DNA of 64,000 bases, taken from the NCBI GenBank assembly GCA_030550395.1, contig JAUQPL010000001.1, positions 400,965-464,964 on the forward strand, written 5' to 3'. The notes under the pieces are model-generated. The model made no database searches. It worked only from the letters and a program-made list of their open reading frames with translations, and had not been told where the DNA came from. The stretch comes from Bacteroidota bacterium. Its GTDB lineage: Bacteria > Bacteroidota > Ignavibacteria > Kapaibacteriales > HRBIN21. Of the stretch, positions 8,563-17,803 are shown in pieces. The first letter of the stretch is position 1; each line of letters opens with the position of its first letter. Made by a program: the position numbers and the translations under genes.

Positions 8563-10531
8563 TGGAATGCGCACGCTCAGCACCGGGAACGTTCAGCTCA
8601 GCAAACCAACGGAGAAGCTCCTCTACCGTACGGCTACCCTGATCCCCAAAGCCATGGCGTCGCACAGCGACCGTAGAAGTTTCTACCTCCCTCCGCCCCA
8701 GCACGAGTAAGAAGGGGATTTTCCGGTGTTCTGCTTCAGCGATCTTCCGTTGGAGACGCTCAGAGCGCAAGTCCGCCTGCACTCGGTATCCCGCCTGCTG
8801 AAGCGCCTCTGTCAGCTGTAGGGCTGCTACATGCTGAGCGTCTGTAATCGGCAGCACCACCGCCTGTACGGGTGCTAACCAGAAGGGGAAGTTCCCTGCA
8901 TAGTGCTCAATGAGAATGCCTATGAAGCGCTCCAGCGAACCGAACGGAGCACGGTGGATAATCACAGGGCGGTGTGCCTGCCCATCCGGGCCGATATACT
9001 CCAAGCGGAAGCGTTCAGGCATGACGTAGTCCACCTGCACCGTCCCCAACTGCCAGCGCCGACCAAGGGCATCGCGGACAATGAAGTCAATCTTCGGACC
9101 ATAGAAGGCCGCCTCCCCTAAGCCGATGGTATACCGCAGCCCTAATTCATCGGCAACCTCTTGAATCTCCCGCTGTGCCCGCTCCCAAAGAGCTAAGTCC
9201 CCACCATACTTTGCAGCATTGTCATCCCGGAAAGAAAGTCGGATGTCTACTGGCATTCCGAAGATGCGGAAGACATATTGCGTGAGCTCAATGACGGCTT
9301 TGATCTCGTCCTTGAGCTGTTCAGGAGCGCAGTAAATGTGAGCATCATCTTGGGTAAAGCCGCGCACACGGATTAAGCCGTTCAGCTCACCCGATTGCTC
9401 ATAGCGGTAGACTGTCCCAAACTCGGCTAAGCGCAGCGGGAGCTCACGATAGCTGCGCGGCTTGGAAGCATAAATTTGGTGATGGTGAGGACAATTCATG
9501 GGCTTGAGCAGATACCGCTCCTGCTCTTCTAAGACCATGGGCGGGAATTGGGAGTCGGCATAGTAGGGATAATGTCCCGAGGTCTTATACAACTCCAAGT
9601 TCCCGATATGCGGGGTGATCACTTCCTGGTATCCCCGTTTGAGTTGCTCCCGGCGCAAGAAGTTTTCCAGCGTCCGACGTAGCACTGTTCCATTCGGCAG
9701 CCAGATCGGCAGACCCGGCCCAACTGCAGGGGTCAACAGAAACAATTCCAATTCCCGTCCCAACTTTCGGTGGTCACGCCGCTCGGCCTCTTCCCGCAAG
9801 CGGAGGTACTCGTCCAGCTGCTTCTGCTCAGGGAAGCAGATGCCGTAAATGCGAGTCAGCATCCGATTACGACTATCCCCACGCCAATAGGCCCCCGCAA
9901 TGTTCAACAGCTTGGGGTATCGGAGCATCCCTGTAGAAGGCACGTGGGTCCCCTTGCATAAGTCCACAAAGTTGCCCTGTCGATAAAACGTGATGGGCTG
10001 CCCACGGAGCTCCTCCAATATCTCCAGCTTGTACGGATTCCAATGCTCTCGATAGTAACGCACTGCCTCCTCCCATGAAACCTCTAGGCGCTCAAAAGGT
10101 ACGTCGCGCTCGGCAAGCTCCCGCATCTTCGCCTCTACTCGGGGCAGATCCTCCGCCGTAATCACAACCCCCTCGGGAGGTTCCACATCGTAGTAGAAGC
10201 CCTGTTCAATCGGTGGACCAATGGCGAACTTGATACCCGGATAGAGCGCCTCCAATGCTTCTGCCATTAAATGTGCCGAAGAATGCCAGAAAATCTGTTT
10301 CCCTTCGGGGTCTTCAAAGGTCAGCACCCGAACGGAAGCATCCTCCAGAATCGGACGGCACAAGTCGTAGATAGTGCCGTTGACTTCTATCCCCACAGCA
10401 TGCGGCGCCTTCTCCGGGAAGAGAACCTCCACGATGGAATGCCCAGTCGTTCCGCGAGGGAATTCCGCACTTCGTCCATCGCTGGTGCGAACACGTATCC
10501 GTTCACGCTCACGGACCACCGCCTCCGCCAT
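8555..10531 (-). CDS. thrS: Threonyl-tRNA synthetase
   Basis: A 658-residue class II synthetase with the full ThrRS order: TGS domain (VRTSDGRSAEFPRGTTGHSI), the editing domain with HSSAHLMAEAL, and the catalytic core with zinc ligands in MNCPHHHQIY and DDAHIYC, motif 2 around RYEQSGELNGLIRVRGFTQDD and motif 3 RAPFGSLERFIGILIEHY. An anticodon-binding domain follows. The ATG at 10531 fits the family N terminus; upstream in-frame sequence overlaps the C25 gene end. No T-box or long leader is present in the 52-nt gap to that gene. Confidence 0.96.
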   Translation of the reverse strand: MAEAVVRERERIRVRTSDGRSAEFPRGTTGHSIVEVLFPEKAPHAVGIEVNGTIYDLCRPILEDASVRVLTFEDPEGKQIFWHSSAHLMAEALEALYPGIKFAIGPPIEQGFYYDVEPPEGVVITAEDLPRVEAKMRELAERDVPFERLEVSWEEAVRYYREHWNPYKLEILEELRGQPITFYRQGNFVDLCKGTHVPSTGMLRYPKLLNIAGAYWRGDSRNRMLTRIYGICFPEQKQLDEYLRLREEAERRDHRKLGRELELFLLTPAVGPGLPIWLPNGTVLRRTLENFLRREQLKRGYQEVITPHIGNLELYKTSGHYPYYADSQFPPMVLEEQERYLLKPMNCPHHHQIYASKPRSYRELPLRLAEFGTVYRYEQSGELNGLIRVRGFTQDDAHIYCAPEQLKDEIKAVIELTQYVFRIFGMPVDIRLSFRDDNAAKYGGDLALWERAQREIQEVADELGLRYTIGLGEAAFYGPKIDFIVRDALGRRWQLGTVQVDYVMPERFRLEYIGPDGQAHRPVIIHRAPFGSLERFIGILIEHYAGNFPFWLAPVQAVVLPITDAQHVAALQLTEALQQAGYRVQADLRSERLQRKIAEAEHRKIPFLLVLGRREVETSTVAVRRHGFGDQGSRTVEELLRWFAELNVPGAERAHSNA

Positions 10532-10583
10532 TGCTGTCCTCTCGCAAATCAACCACGTTGCTTGAGACGTTAGATGCCCTGCT

Positions 10584-13500
10584 TTAGGGCACAATTGTAA
10601 CCGTTCCCGCAATGCCGCCCACAGTCGGGCTCAAACGCGGCAGCCACAGGCGCCAGAAGTAGACTCCTGGACTCACAGGTACCCCCTCTCGCGTATGCCC
10701 CCGCCAATCCCACCGATTCTGCCCAACAGTAACCGGGAATTCCTCAGCATAGAGCCGCTGCCCGAGCGATGAGAAGATTTCCACACGGGCAAGCTCCTGG
10801 ATGGTATAGCCGTCATAGGCAAATTCCAGACTCATTCCTCCCGAAGTTGGGTTGGGATACTGCCGGAGTAGACGGAGTGCAAGACCATCGGTGACCGTAA
10901 GCTCCAACTGCAATGTATCCCGTAATCCAGCGGCGTCTTCCCCCGTTGCCCAGACAATAACCCTGCCCAGGGGAAGTCGGGATGGCTGACAGAAGAGAGC
11001 CGACCGTACCCCTGGCTGACGGAGTACCGCTGGCAGGGCATCCAACTCCGTGCTCGGATAAACCCGATACTGCACCGCTGTGGTACTATCCATCAGCCGT
11101 CCCTCAATCCACAGCCGTAGGACGGGTACCCTCACCGGGCCTGATGAAGCGTCAGAGAGCAATAGCCAAAGTTCTGGCTGCCGCGAAATCGTCATACCAG
11201 AGCGTAAGGGAACCAGCCGTCCTCCCTCATGCCACCATAGTTGGAGGGTCGGAGGTAGCGTATCAACGGTCAGTTGATACGGCATTTCAGCGGCATTATT
11301 GAAAGAGTACAACTCCCCAGCCGCTCTACCACGGGCCCAGAGCATTCCTTGGATAGCCCAAGTGCTGGTAGACAATGGCAGGGCAAGAAGAGTGTCCCCC
11401 TCCGGACCGAGGGGCGAAGGGAGAGCCCACATCCCTTGCTCTTCTTCCATTACCTCCGACCGCACTCCCACGCGGAGTCCAACACCATGCAAACCCGCCC
11501 GGAGGGAACGGTTTACCACAGAAACATTCACCGTTAGCGTATCGCCACTCATCACCGGCATTCTTGATACCGATACCCACCGCAACGCCATTTCCCCTTG
11601 TGGCTCAAATGTGTAGAGAATATGCCGAAGCTCCGGTGGCTCTCCCCCTTCAGTCCCGTATAGCGCCTCCAGCTGCAACTGCGCATAGGCATATTGCTCG
11701 CCCGAGAGGTCAATGACAGTATCCCCGCGAGAATCCCACACGACGTCCCACCCCGATTCCTCAAGACTGCGTCGCCCATAGACCGTGACAACCCATTGCC
11801 GTGGTGCCCGAAGCTCTAAGATGAATTTCCCCAAACGCCGTGACGGTCCAATCCACGGGGTAAGGAGGCGGCCCTGAGGCATGGAATGGACAAGCTTAGC
11901 TTGCACTCTAAGGCTATCACCCCGTCGGAAGTTCTCCAAAACTTTCTCTCCACCACGCTGGGCAACGAAGGCAAATGCTATGCCTGACCGCACCAAAGAA
12001 TCTACCTGAGAGGCATTGTAGAACCGCCGTAGAAGGGAACGCAACGTGTCCAATTGTTCGCTTGTAAAGCGCCAGAGCCCATCGCCGGAGAGCACCCATA
12101 TCAAGTACTGCCCCACGCGGACGGAGTCCCGAACCAAGCTTAAAAAGTACCTGACCTCCTCCACCTGCCCTGTCCTACCGGTTCGGTAGAAAAAGGTCCG
12201 CGGTGGTTCCTCACCCACCGAGACAATTGCTGCTCCAATCCCGGCCTCCTGCTCGGCCTCCAGCAATGGTTGTCCGTCTATCTGAATTACTGCGCGGCTC
12301 CGAACCGGGTCTGACACAAGCTCCACCGAGCGCTGCCATTGACGGATTCGGACAACAAAGGCTCCATCTTCCGCTCGGACAACCTCCATATCACGCAGTC
12401 CATCGGCAGCAAACTCTACGCTATCTTTTTGCTGCCACTGAACCCATCGCCGTATTGGCGTGGTATCAGCCCAGAAAGGAACTTCCAGCCACTGCGTCCA
12501 GAGGGCATCACCGATGCGCACTGCCCGAATACGGAGGCGATAGCTTTCCCCGGGCCGCAATATCGCTCCCGCTGGCTGCCAGTCCACCGCCTCTTCAAAG
12601 AAACGCCACTCTGAATCCGCCGAAACCGCTATCCGCTCGTCTCCTCTCCAGAGCTCCGCCTCATACCGGAATGAGTCCGCCGCTCCCAAGGGATTCAGAA
12701 CCCGAAAACGAGGACGCCCCGCTTGCACATGCCAGAACGGAAGCGGCTCCAGCGGTAGGAGCCCCCGGGAACGGACTAAGTAGCTAAGGCGGACTTCATT
12801 GTTATCCCACGCCTGCTCCTCTATGGCGCTATCGGGATTGAGCTGGAGCGTGAGCCGGTGGAATCCAACCCCTCGCCATCTTGGAGGAAGAAGGGTATCC
12901 CATGACGAACTCACCCGCACGGGGTCTCCCAGCAGCCAAAGTGTATCAGGTCCTCCTTCCCCATCATGGAGAATCCGCATCCGCCACAGACCCTGCGGCA
13001 CTACCCCTGCATTCCCTACGACAACCCGTACTCTGACCAAATCCCCCTCTACGAACTCTGCTCTTGGAACCCTATCCCCACGATGGACTAGCGGAGTAGG
13101 TGATACGAACAGTAACTCTGGCACCGTATCCACCGGGAAAGTCAGCAAGGGATCGCCCAACAAGGTGTGCTGTAAAATTGTCGCCCGATAAATATCATTG
13201 GTGGCAAAGGGCATTAAGGGAAGCCGTGCTGCAACATAGAGTGGACCCAACATCCGTACTTTCCGCTCCACTAAGGTCTGAAACAGATAGTGCTGCACCG
13301 TGCGCTCAACGATGTCTACCCCAATACCCGACATCCCGAGCGCCGCTACCATGCCCCGTTGAGAGGAAACCACATATTGCTCATTGAACGAGCGGGTATA
13401 CGGAACAGCGAAATTCCCCATAGAACACGACAATGTCATGAGGAGTCCTTGCCGTTGGGCATTGGTCAGACGATTCGGTTCCCAACCTTGAACCTCCATG

Positions 13501-16277
13501 TTGGCTTCCGCTCCATGCCCGAAGTAGATCGTGAGCCCTACTCCCTCCTCCAGCCTCTGCCGTATGAGCGGACCATAACGGCTACTGGCTGGTTCGGGAG
13601 TTTCCTTAATAACAACATAGGGCTGCATACCCAACACATCCGTCATCCAGGTGTAGTACGTGTCGCTTGTGTTTGAAAACCCATAGCCGAAGATGAGGAG
13701 TGCATGTTTACGCCACAATGCCGTCGGCGGTGCAGCTTCCCACGCTGCTATCTTCTCCAACACAGCTACAGCTTCGGAAGTATCCGCCGCTGGGATCCGA
13801 CCGACAAAAAGCTCCGGAAGCCAATCCTCGCCTTCCAGCAAACCATACCAGTAATCGCTCGGTGGCACCCCGTAGGCAGGGACCAGATTGGGCTTGGGAA
13901 AGCCGAGAATACCTCGGGCATCCCAATTAGCAGAGCCGAACAATACAACTGCCTGGGGAGCCGGAGGTTGCCACCGAGCATATGCATACCGCAGGAAGTC
14001 TTTAATCGCCTGTGGTGTCAGACGACCGTAACCGAACACCGTAGCGATATCCTGGACAGAGATAAGGCGAACCCGAACCCCACGCTTCTGTTCCCGCTCG
14101 GTGGCCCAACGCTGCGCCACAGACCAAAGACGCGGATGGGCAATAACGACAACATCAGCCTGAGGCTTAGGCTGTGCCAATGAGCTGGGCTCTATGCGCT
14201 GTAGTGATGCTCTCTCCCACCGAATCTCGTCCTCTACCCACAGATGCGCCGTATCTCCAGGAGCTAACGCTAAAGCCACTTGGTAAGAATTCCCCGCAAT
14301 AGGCAGACTCGCCAACAGATTTGCCCATTGCCCAGGTGCAGCTACTCGCTCTACTTTCGCTGAGGTGTCGCTTCGGCGCAGCGTCCATACCCACGCCCAC
14401 CCCTCAGCTGCCCGGTCTGTTTGCTGTAATCCCCACGAGCGCAAAAGCGCAAGAACCTCCGGAGATGGAGCCTCCACACTAACCCAGACAACCGGTGCTT
14501 CCGGAGCTATCTGCTGCAGTACTGATCGGAGTTCGGACGCATTCGCTGGCAACCACACCTGACCGATCTCAAATCGAGGAGGCTGCCACCAGAGAAGCAA
14601 TATACCTGCTTCCCTCCGGTGGACAATTAGATGATCACCGAGAAACACTTCAACCCATGGGGAACTCCCCGCACGCGCAGCAACGCGGAGCGCTTGCTCC
14701 TGCTCTCCCCGCAAGAATGCGATTCGCCCCCGCAACGTGTCAATAGCAGCGATGGTGGGCGAAGCAAAGCCATGCAGAACCAATTGCCCCCGCCTACTGC
14801 CGGCTGCTACAACTCCCTGCCACTTCCCTTCCACTGCGAACGGCTGCGGCCTCAAGACGAACTCAATTGCATCAATCCCTTGCTCGGCCACACCGCAAAC
14901 GGCTGCTGTATCTACTGCAATCGCCTTCACTCTCCATCGATTCCAGCCGGCAGACCATTGTCCCGGCTCTATGACTCCCTGCCATTCTAACGGTCCCCAG
15001 CCCTCACGGGAGAGCATCCCCAGCGTGTCGCCATTGACCAGACACCACCAACGGTGCTCCGGCGCACATGAAGGGATACTGTTCAGTGCAAAACCCGTAA
15101 TACGAACTCTTACCGTGTCTAAAGCTGGCAAAAGCAACGAGTCACTCCACCCTCCCTCTGACGCGCGTACGTGCGCCCAATACCATCCCTCGCCTGGGGC
15201 TGCTTCTGTCCAATTCCGGAAAAAGCCTTCGTTAGCTCCGGAGACATATACTTTGTCCTGCTCCCAGTGGAAGGTCGTGGGGAGAATCTCCACGTCCGGC
15301 TCCGTACCCTCCGCCTCAGAAACCGGGATAAAACGGACCGGCGTCCCGCTGTCTTGCAGGACGAGGAAGAAAGCCTCCTCAGGGACTTGGGTATCCCACC
15401 ATGTTGTATCCCCGGCAGCTCGGCGCCCGAAGAAGAGCAGAGTATCGGTATCGTCCAACACACCATTGCGATCACGCAAATACAAAGGGACAGGGTGCCC
15501 CGACCATAGAAGTTGTAAATGCTGGGAGGGTCGCCCTCGCCACTCTGGCATTGCTTGGAGAATGTCCCGCAGAGGCACTACCGCAATCCCGTCCCGTTTG
15601 GTTCCCAGACGCAAGACCGGACGGTCAATAGGAAACGGCACCTCCTGCCCCATCCGTGTATTCCCCACACGACGGAAAGCGAGGGCATGCTCGGGATTCA
15701 ACAGAAGGTGAGCAAAAGGTGCCTCCAGCAATGCCCATGACATTACCACCTCATCCCGACGTATGGGTGCGGGATACCGTATCCTCAGAGACACCTCTTC
15801 CCACAGACGCAAACGCTTGTGCTCAGGAGTATACTCCCATGGATTCAGTTCCAGCAAGGCAATCGGTATCCCTCGCCAGATACCGAGAAAACTCATCCGA
15901 ACCCCTGGCATAAGCGTCCCTGCGCGATTTTGCGTATTCCCTGAGCCCAACACCCCTCCTACCGTAGCGATCTCCACTGAAGCCCATTCCCGGATGTTCT
16001 GAACCTCCCACTGAAAGTCCGGAAGAGAGTCCGCCGAGGGTACTGCCACAAGCCACAGCATACGTTCAACAGCCGGTGCCGAAGAGTCCGGACCCATCAC
16101 CGCTGCCGGTTCACCGAGCTGAGCAACAAAGCACCTTCGAGGAACCTCCCGCACCGACGCCCGATGGAAAACCACGCGAAGCTCCACCCCATCATCCCCC
16201 ACCCAGCGCTGGATAGCAGCCTCTGCCTCCGTTATCACGAAGTAGACACCAACAGCAGCGAACACAAGTCGGCGCAT
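10584..16277 (-). CDS. Giant C25 (gingipain/PorU-like) cysteine peptidase with T9SS C-terminal domain
   Basis: A 1897-residue exported protein and the largest gene here. It has a signal peptide (FAAVGVYFVITEAEA) and a ~680-residue N-terminal beta-rich region resembling that of the T9SS sortase PorU (DGIAVVPLRDILQAMPEWRG, DTDTLLFFGRRAAGD). A C25 peptidase domain spans roughly residues 700-1060, with catalytic His921 in IYFGHGAEAN and Cys951 in TLSCSMGNF. A CARDB-like region then contains LVRVRVVVGNAGVVPQG, and several hundred further residues precede a C-terminal domain with LRQYPNPTSGGMSLEF and GVPVSPGVYFWRLWLP, which is T9SS type A-like. PorU proper is ~1100 residues, so this is an extended relative. 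It is either the sorting peptidase or a secreted gingipain-like protease. Confidence 0.85.
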   Translation of the reverse strand: MRRLVFAAVGVYFVITEAEAAIQRWVGDDGVELRVVFHRASVREVPRRCFVAQLGEPAAVMGPDSSAPAVERMLWLVAVPSADSLPDFQWEVQNIREWASVEIATVGGVLGSGNTQNRAGTLMPGVRMSFLGIWRGIPIALLELNPWEYTPEHKRLRLWEEVSLRIRYPAPIRRDEVVMSWALLEAPFAHLLLNPEHALAFRRVGNTRMGQEVPFPIDRPVLRLGTKRDGIAVVPLRDILQAMPEWRGRPSQHLQLLWSGHPVPLYLRDRNGVLDDTDTLLFFGRRAAGDTTWWDTQVPEEAFFLVLQDSGTPVRFIPVSEAEGTEPDVEILPTTFHWEQDKVYVSGANEGFFRNWTEAAPGEGWYWAHVRASEGGWSDSLLLPALDTVRVRITGFALNSIPSCAPEHRWWCLVNGDTLGMLSREGWGPLEWQGVIEPGQWSAGWNRWRVKAIAVDTAAVCGVAEQGIDAIEFVLRPQPFAVEGKWQGVVAAGSRRGQLVLHGFASPTIAAIDTLRGRIAFLRGEQEQALRVAARAGSSPWVEVFLGDHLIVHRREAGILLLWWQPPRFEIGQVWLPANASELRSVLQQIAPEAPVVWVSVEAPSPEVLALLRSWGLQQTDRAAEGWAWVWTLRRSDTSAKVERVAAPGQWANLLASLPIAGNSYQVALALAPGDTAHLWVEDEIRWERASLQRIEPSSLAQPKPQADVVVIAHPRLWSVAQRWATEREQKRGVRVRLISVQDIATVFGYGRLTPQAIKDFLRYAYARWQPPAPQAVVLFGSANWDARGILGFPKPNLVPAYGVPPSDYWYGLLEGEDWLPELFVGRIPAADTSEAVAVLEKIAAWEAAPPTALWRKHALLIFGYGFSNTSDTYYTWMTDVLGMQPYVVIKETPEPASSRYGPLIRQRLEEGVGLTIYFGHGAEANMEVQGWEPNRLTNAQRQGLLMTLSCSMGNFAVPYTRSFNEQYVVSSQRGMVAALGMSGIGVDIVERTVQHYLFQTLVERKVRMLGPLYVAARLPLMPFATNDIYRATILQHTLLGDPLLTFPVDTVPELLFVSPTPLVHRGDRVPRAEFVEGDLVRVRVVVGNAGVVPQGLWRMRILHDGEGGPDTLWLLGDPVRVSSSWDTLLPPRWRGVGFHRLTLQLNPDSAIEEQAWDNNEVRLSYLVRSRGLLPLEPLPFWHVQAGRPRFRVLNPLGAADSFRYEAELWRGDERIAVSADSEWRFFEEAVDWQPAGAILRPGESYRLRIRAVRIGDALWTQWLEVPFWADTTPIRRWVQWQQKDSVEFAADGLRDMEVVRAEDGAFVVRIRQWQRSVELVSDPVRSRAVIQIDGQPLLEAEQEAGIGAAIVSVGEEPPRTFFYRTGRTGQVEEVRYFLSLVRDSVRVGQYLIWVLSGDGLWRFTSEQLDTLRSLLRRFYNASQVDSLVRSGIAFAFVAQRGGEKVLENFRRGDSLRVQAKLVHSMPQGRLLTPWIGPSRRLGKFILELRAPRQWVVTVYGRRSLEESGWDVVWDSRGDTVIDLSGEQYAYAQLQLEALYGTEGGEPPELRHILYTFEPQGEMALRWVSVSRMPVMSGDTLTVNVSVVNRSLRAGLHGVGLRVGVRSEVMEEEQGMWALPSPLGPEGDTLLALPLSTSTWAIQGMLWARGRAAGELYSFNNAAEMPYQLTVDTLPPTLQLWWHEGGRLVPLRSGMTISRQPELWLLLSDASSGPVRVPVLRLWIEGRLMDSTTAVQYRVYPSTELDALPAVLRQPGVRSALFCQPSRLPLGRVIVWATGEDAAGLRDTLQLELTVTDGLALRLLRQYPNPTSGGMSLEFAYDGYTIQELARVEIFSSLGQRLYAEEFPVTVGQNRWDWRGHTREGVPVSPGVYFWRLWLPRLSPTVGGIAGTVTIVP

Positions 16278-16333
16278 TTTATCCTTCCAAGCGAGCTCAG
16301 CAATAGCCTATTGCGAAAAGGTAGCACGCGCCT

Positions 16334-17656
16334 TTATCCCTTCCCCTCGTTCGCCCGGCTTTCAACCGCCTCCCGAATCCCGATGAGAATCTTTTGGCTG
16401 ATCTCCTCTGCAACCATCCGCTTGACGCTATCATCGGAGGTCAGGTACTCTGTAATCGCCTGCTCAACTCGCTTGCGAATTAACTCCGTCGTGCCACCTT
16501 CTAAAGCTTCCGCTAAGCGATGGATATCCCGAGACTGTTGCTCTAATGTCTCTAATTGCCCTCGAGCAGCATCTTCCATCTTCTTCAGCATCTTGTCGAC
16601 CCGCTCCTCCGCCTCCGTATAGAAGAGCGTGAAAGCTAACAGTGTGAGCATGGAAAACTCCAGGAAGATTGCAAACAGAATCAGCGTCGGACGTGTAGCC
16701 GGGATGAACTTCAAGCCACGAATACCGATGGCAATAATCAACAATGCGGCACCACCATATGCCATACCGGTCACAGCATTGGAGTATTCCTCGGCAAAAT
16801 GATGGCTCATGTACAAACGCAGTGCCTTGCCAATCCGGAAACGGTTCTGTCGCCATGCTTGAGCAGCACGAGCGTCCACAATTTCACGAGCGACAAAGTC
16901 AGAGAAATGCTCCCGAATCCGGTTATCCAAAATCTCCCGTCGGAAGCGCACTGGATCGGTTTCTGGCCCGAAAATGCCCTCAAACTTTAGCGGATACTTG
17001 GATGAGGCAGCCTGCTCTTCAGGCATTGTCCGCTCCCATACATGGGCGAAAACGCGGCGGATTGTTTCCCAATCCAGCACAGCAAGTTCCTCATCACGCA
17101 TGACCAAGACGTTGATAACCTCTTCACTAAAGCCCGTCTGAATCCGCACTTTCGCCTTCGTTTCCTCAATTGCCTCCTCCACCTTTGCTGACATCAGTCC
17201 AACGGAAGGAGGCAGCAGGAGGGTCAAGAGAATGGCCACCAAAAAACCGATGTCCAACGATAGGATGACGAAACCAAAGGGTTCCAGGATAATCGGGTCT
17301 TCACCCAATTTCGGTGCCTTGACCAGCCATTCTCCCGCCGCTTTCGTATAACCGTGCTCTTTCTCGTTGCGCGGCTTCCCGGTGAAGTCAAAAATGTACT
17401 CCCGGTTAATGTACTCTTTCCGCACCTCCATACCCGCATACTTTTCCCCCTCAGCCGAAGGTGTTGCATAAACACCTCGGAAGTTGACCAATGCCTTCCC
17501 TGTGGTCGGTTTAAACTGCGAAACGAAGAAATACTCTACAATCCGCGGCAGAAGAAGCGCATGGAACATCCATGTCGTTGCTACAAACAACGCCACGAAA
17601 AGCACATAGTGCAGTAACCCTGTATAGGTTTGTCGGGATTGCTTTTGGGGCACCAT
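16334..17656 (-). CDS. Unrecognised four-helix membrane protein with C-terminal coiled coil
   Basis: I do not recognise this 440-residue protein. It has four predicted membrane segments: LLHYVLFVALFVATTWMFHA near the N terminus, GFVILSLDIGFLVAILLTLL, then the pair GGAALLIIAIGIRGLKF and LILFAIFLEFSMLTLLAFTL. A soluble ~100-residue extracytoplasmic region (GKALVNFRGVYATPSAEGEKY) separates the first two. A ~140-residue charged region lies between helices 2 and 3. The tail after helix 4 is a charged coiled coil (EERVDKMLKKMEDAARGQLE). The start at 17656 is preferred to an upstream Met because it gives a short basic N terminus (PQKQSRQTY). It is divergent from the lysine transaminase gene; no function can be assigned. 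Confidence 0.75.
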   Translation of the reverse strand: MVPQKQSRQTYTGLLHYVLFVALFVATTWMFHALLLPRIVEYFFVSQFKPTTGKALVNFRGVYATPSAEGEKYAGMEVRKEYINREYIFDFTGKPRNEKEHGYTKAAGEWLVKAPKLGEDPIILEPFGFVILSLDIGFLVAILLTLLLPPSVGLMSAKVEEAIEETKAKVRIQTGFSEEVINVLVMRDEELAVLDWETIRRVFAHVWERTMPEEQAASSKYPLKFEGIFGPETDPVRFRREILDNRIREHFSDFVAREIVDARAAQAWRQNRFRIGKALRLYMSHHFAEEYSNAVTGMAYGGAALLIIAIGIRGLKFIPATRPTLILFAIFLEFSMLTLLAFTLFYTEAEERVDKMLKKMEDAARGQLETLEQQSRDIHRLAEALEGGTTELIRKRVEQAITEYLTSDDSVKRMVAEEISQKILIGIREAVESRANEGKG

Positions 17657-17803
17657 CCTGGACGTCTCCGGTGTGAGACCAGTTATACCAACAAACACGC
17701 AATATAAAAGATTCTGCCGTCCCTGCCAAGGGTTTTCGGGAACACGAACAAAACAACTCTTTCGTTGCCTTTTGCTGGTGAAACTACGGCAAGCGAATCC
17801 AGC

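Noticed and set aside
10532..10583. T-box or leader ahead of thrS
   Set aside because: The gap is 52 nt, too short for a T-box, and such leaders are not expected in this phylum.
10982..15913. Many open frames on the plus strand opposite the C25 peptidase gene
   Set aside because: They are antisense shadows of a long GC-rich gene: proline/serine/arginine-rich, no recognisable domains, no ribosome-binding sites.
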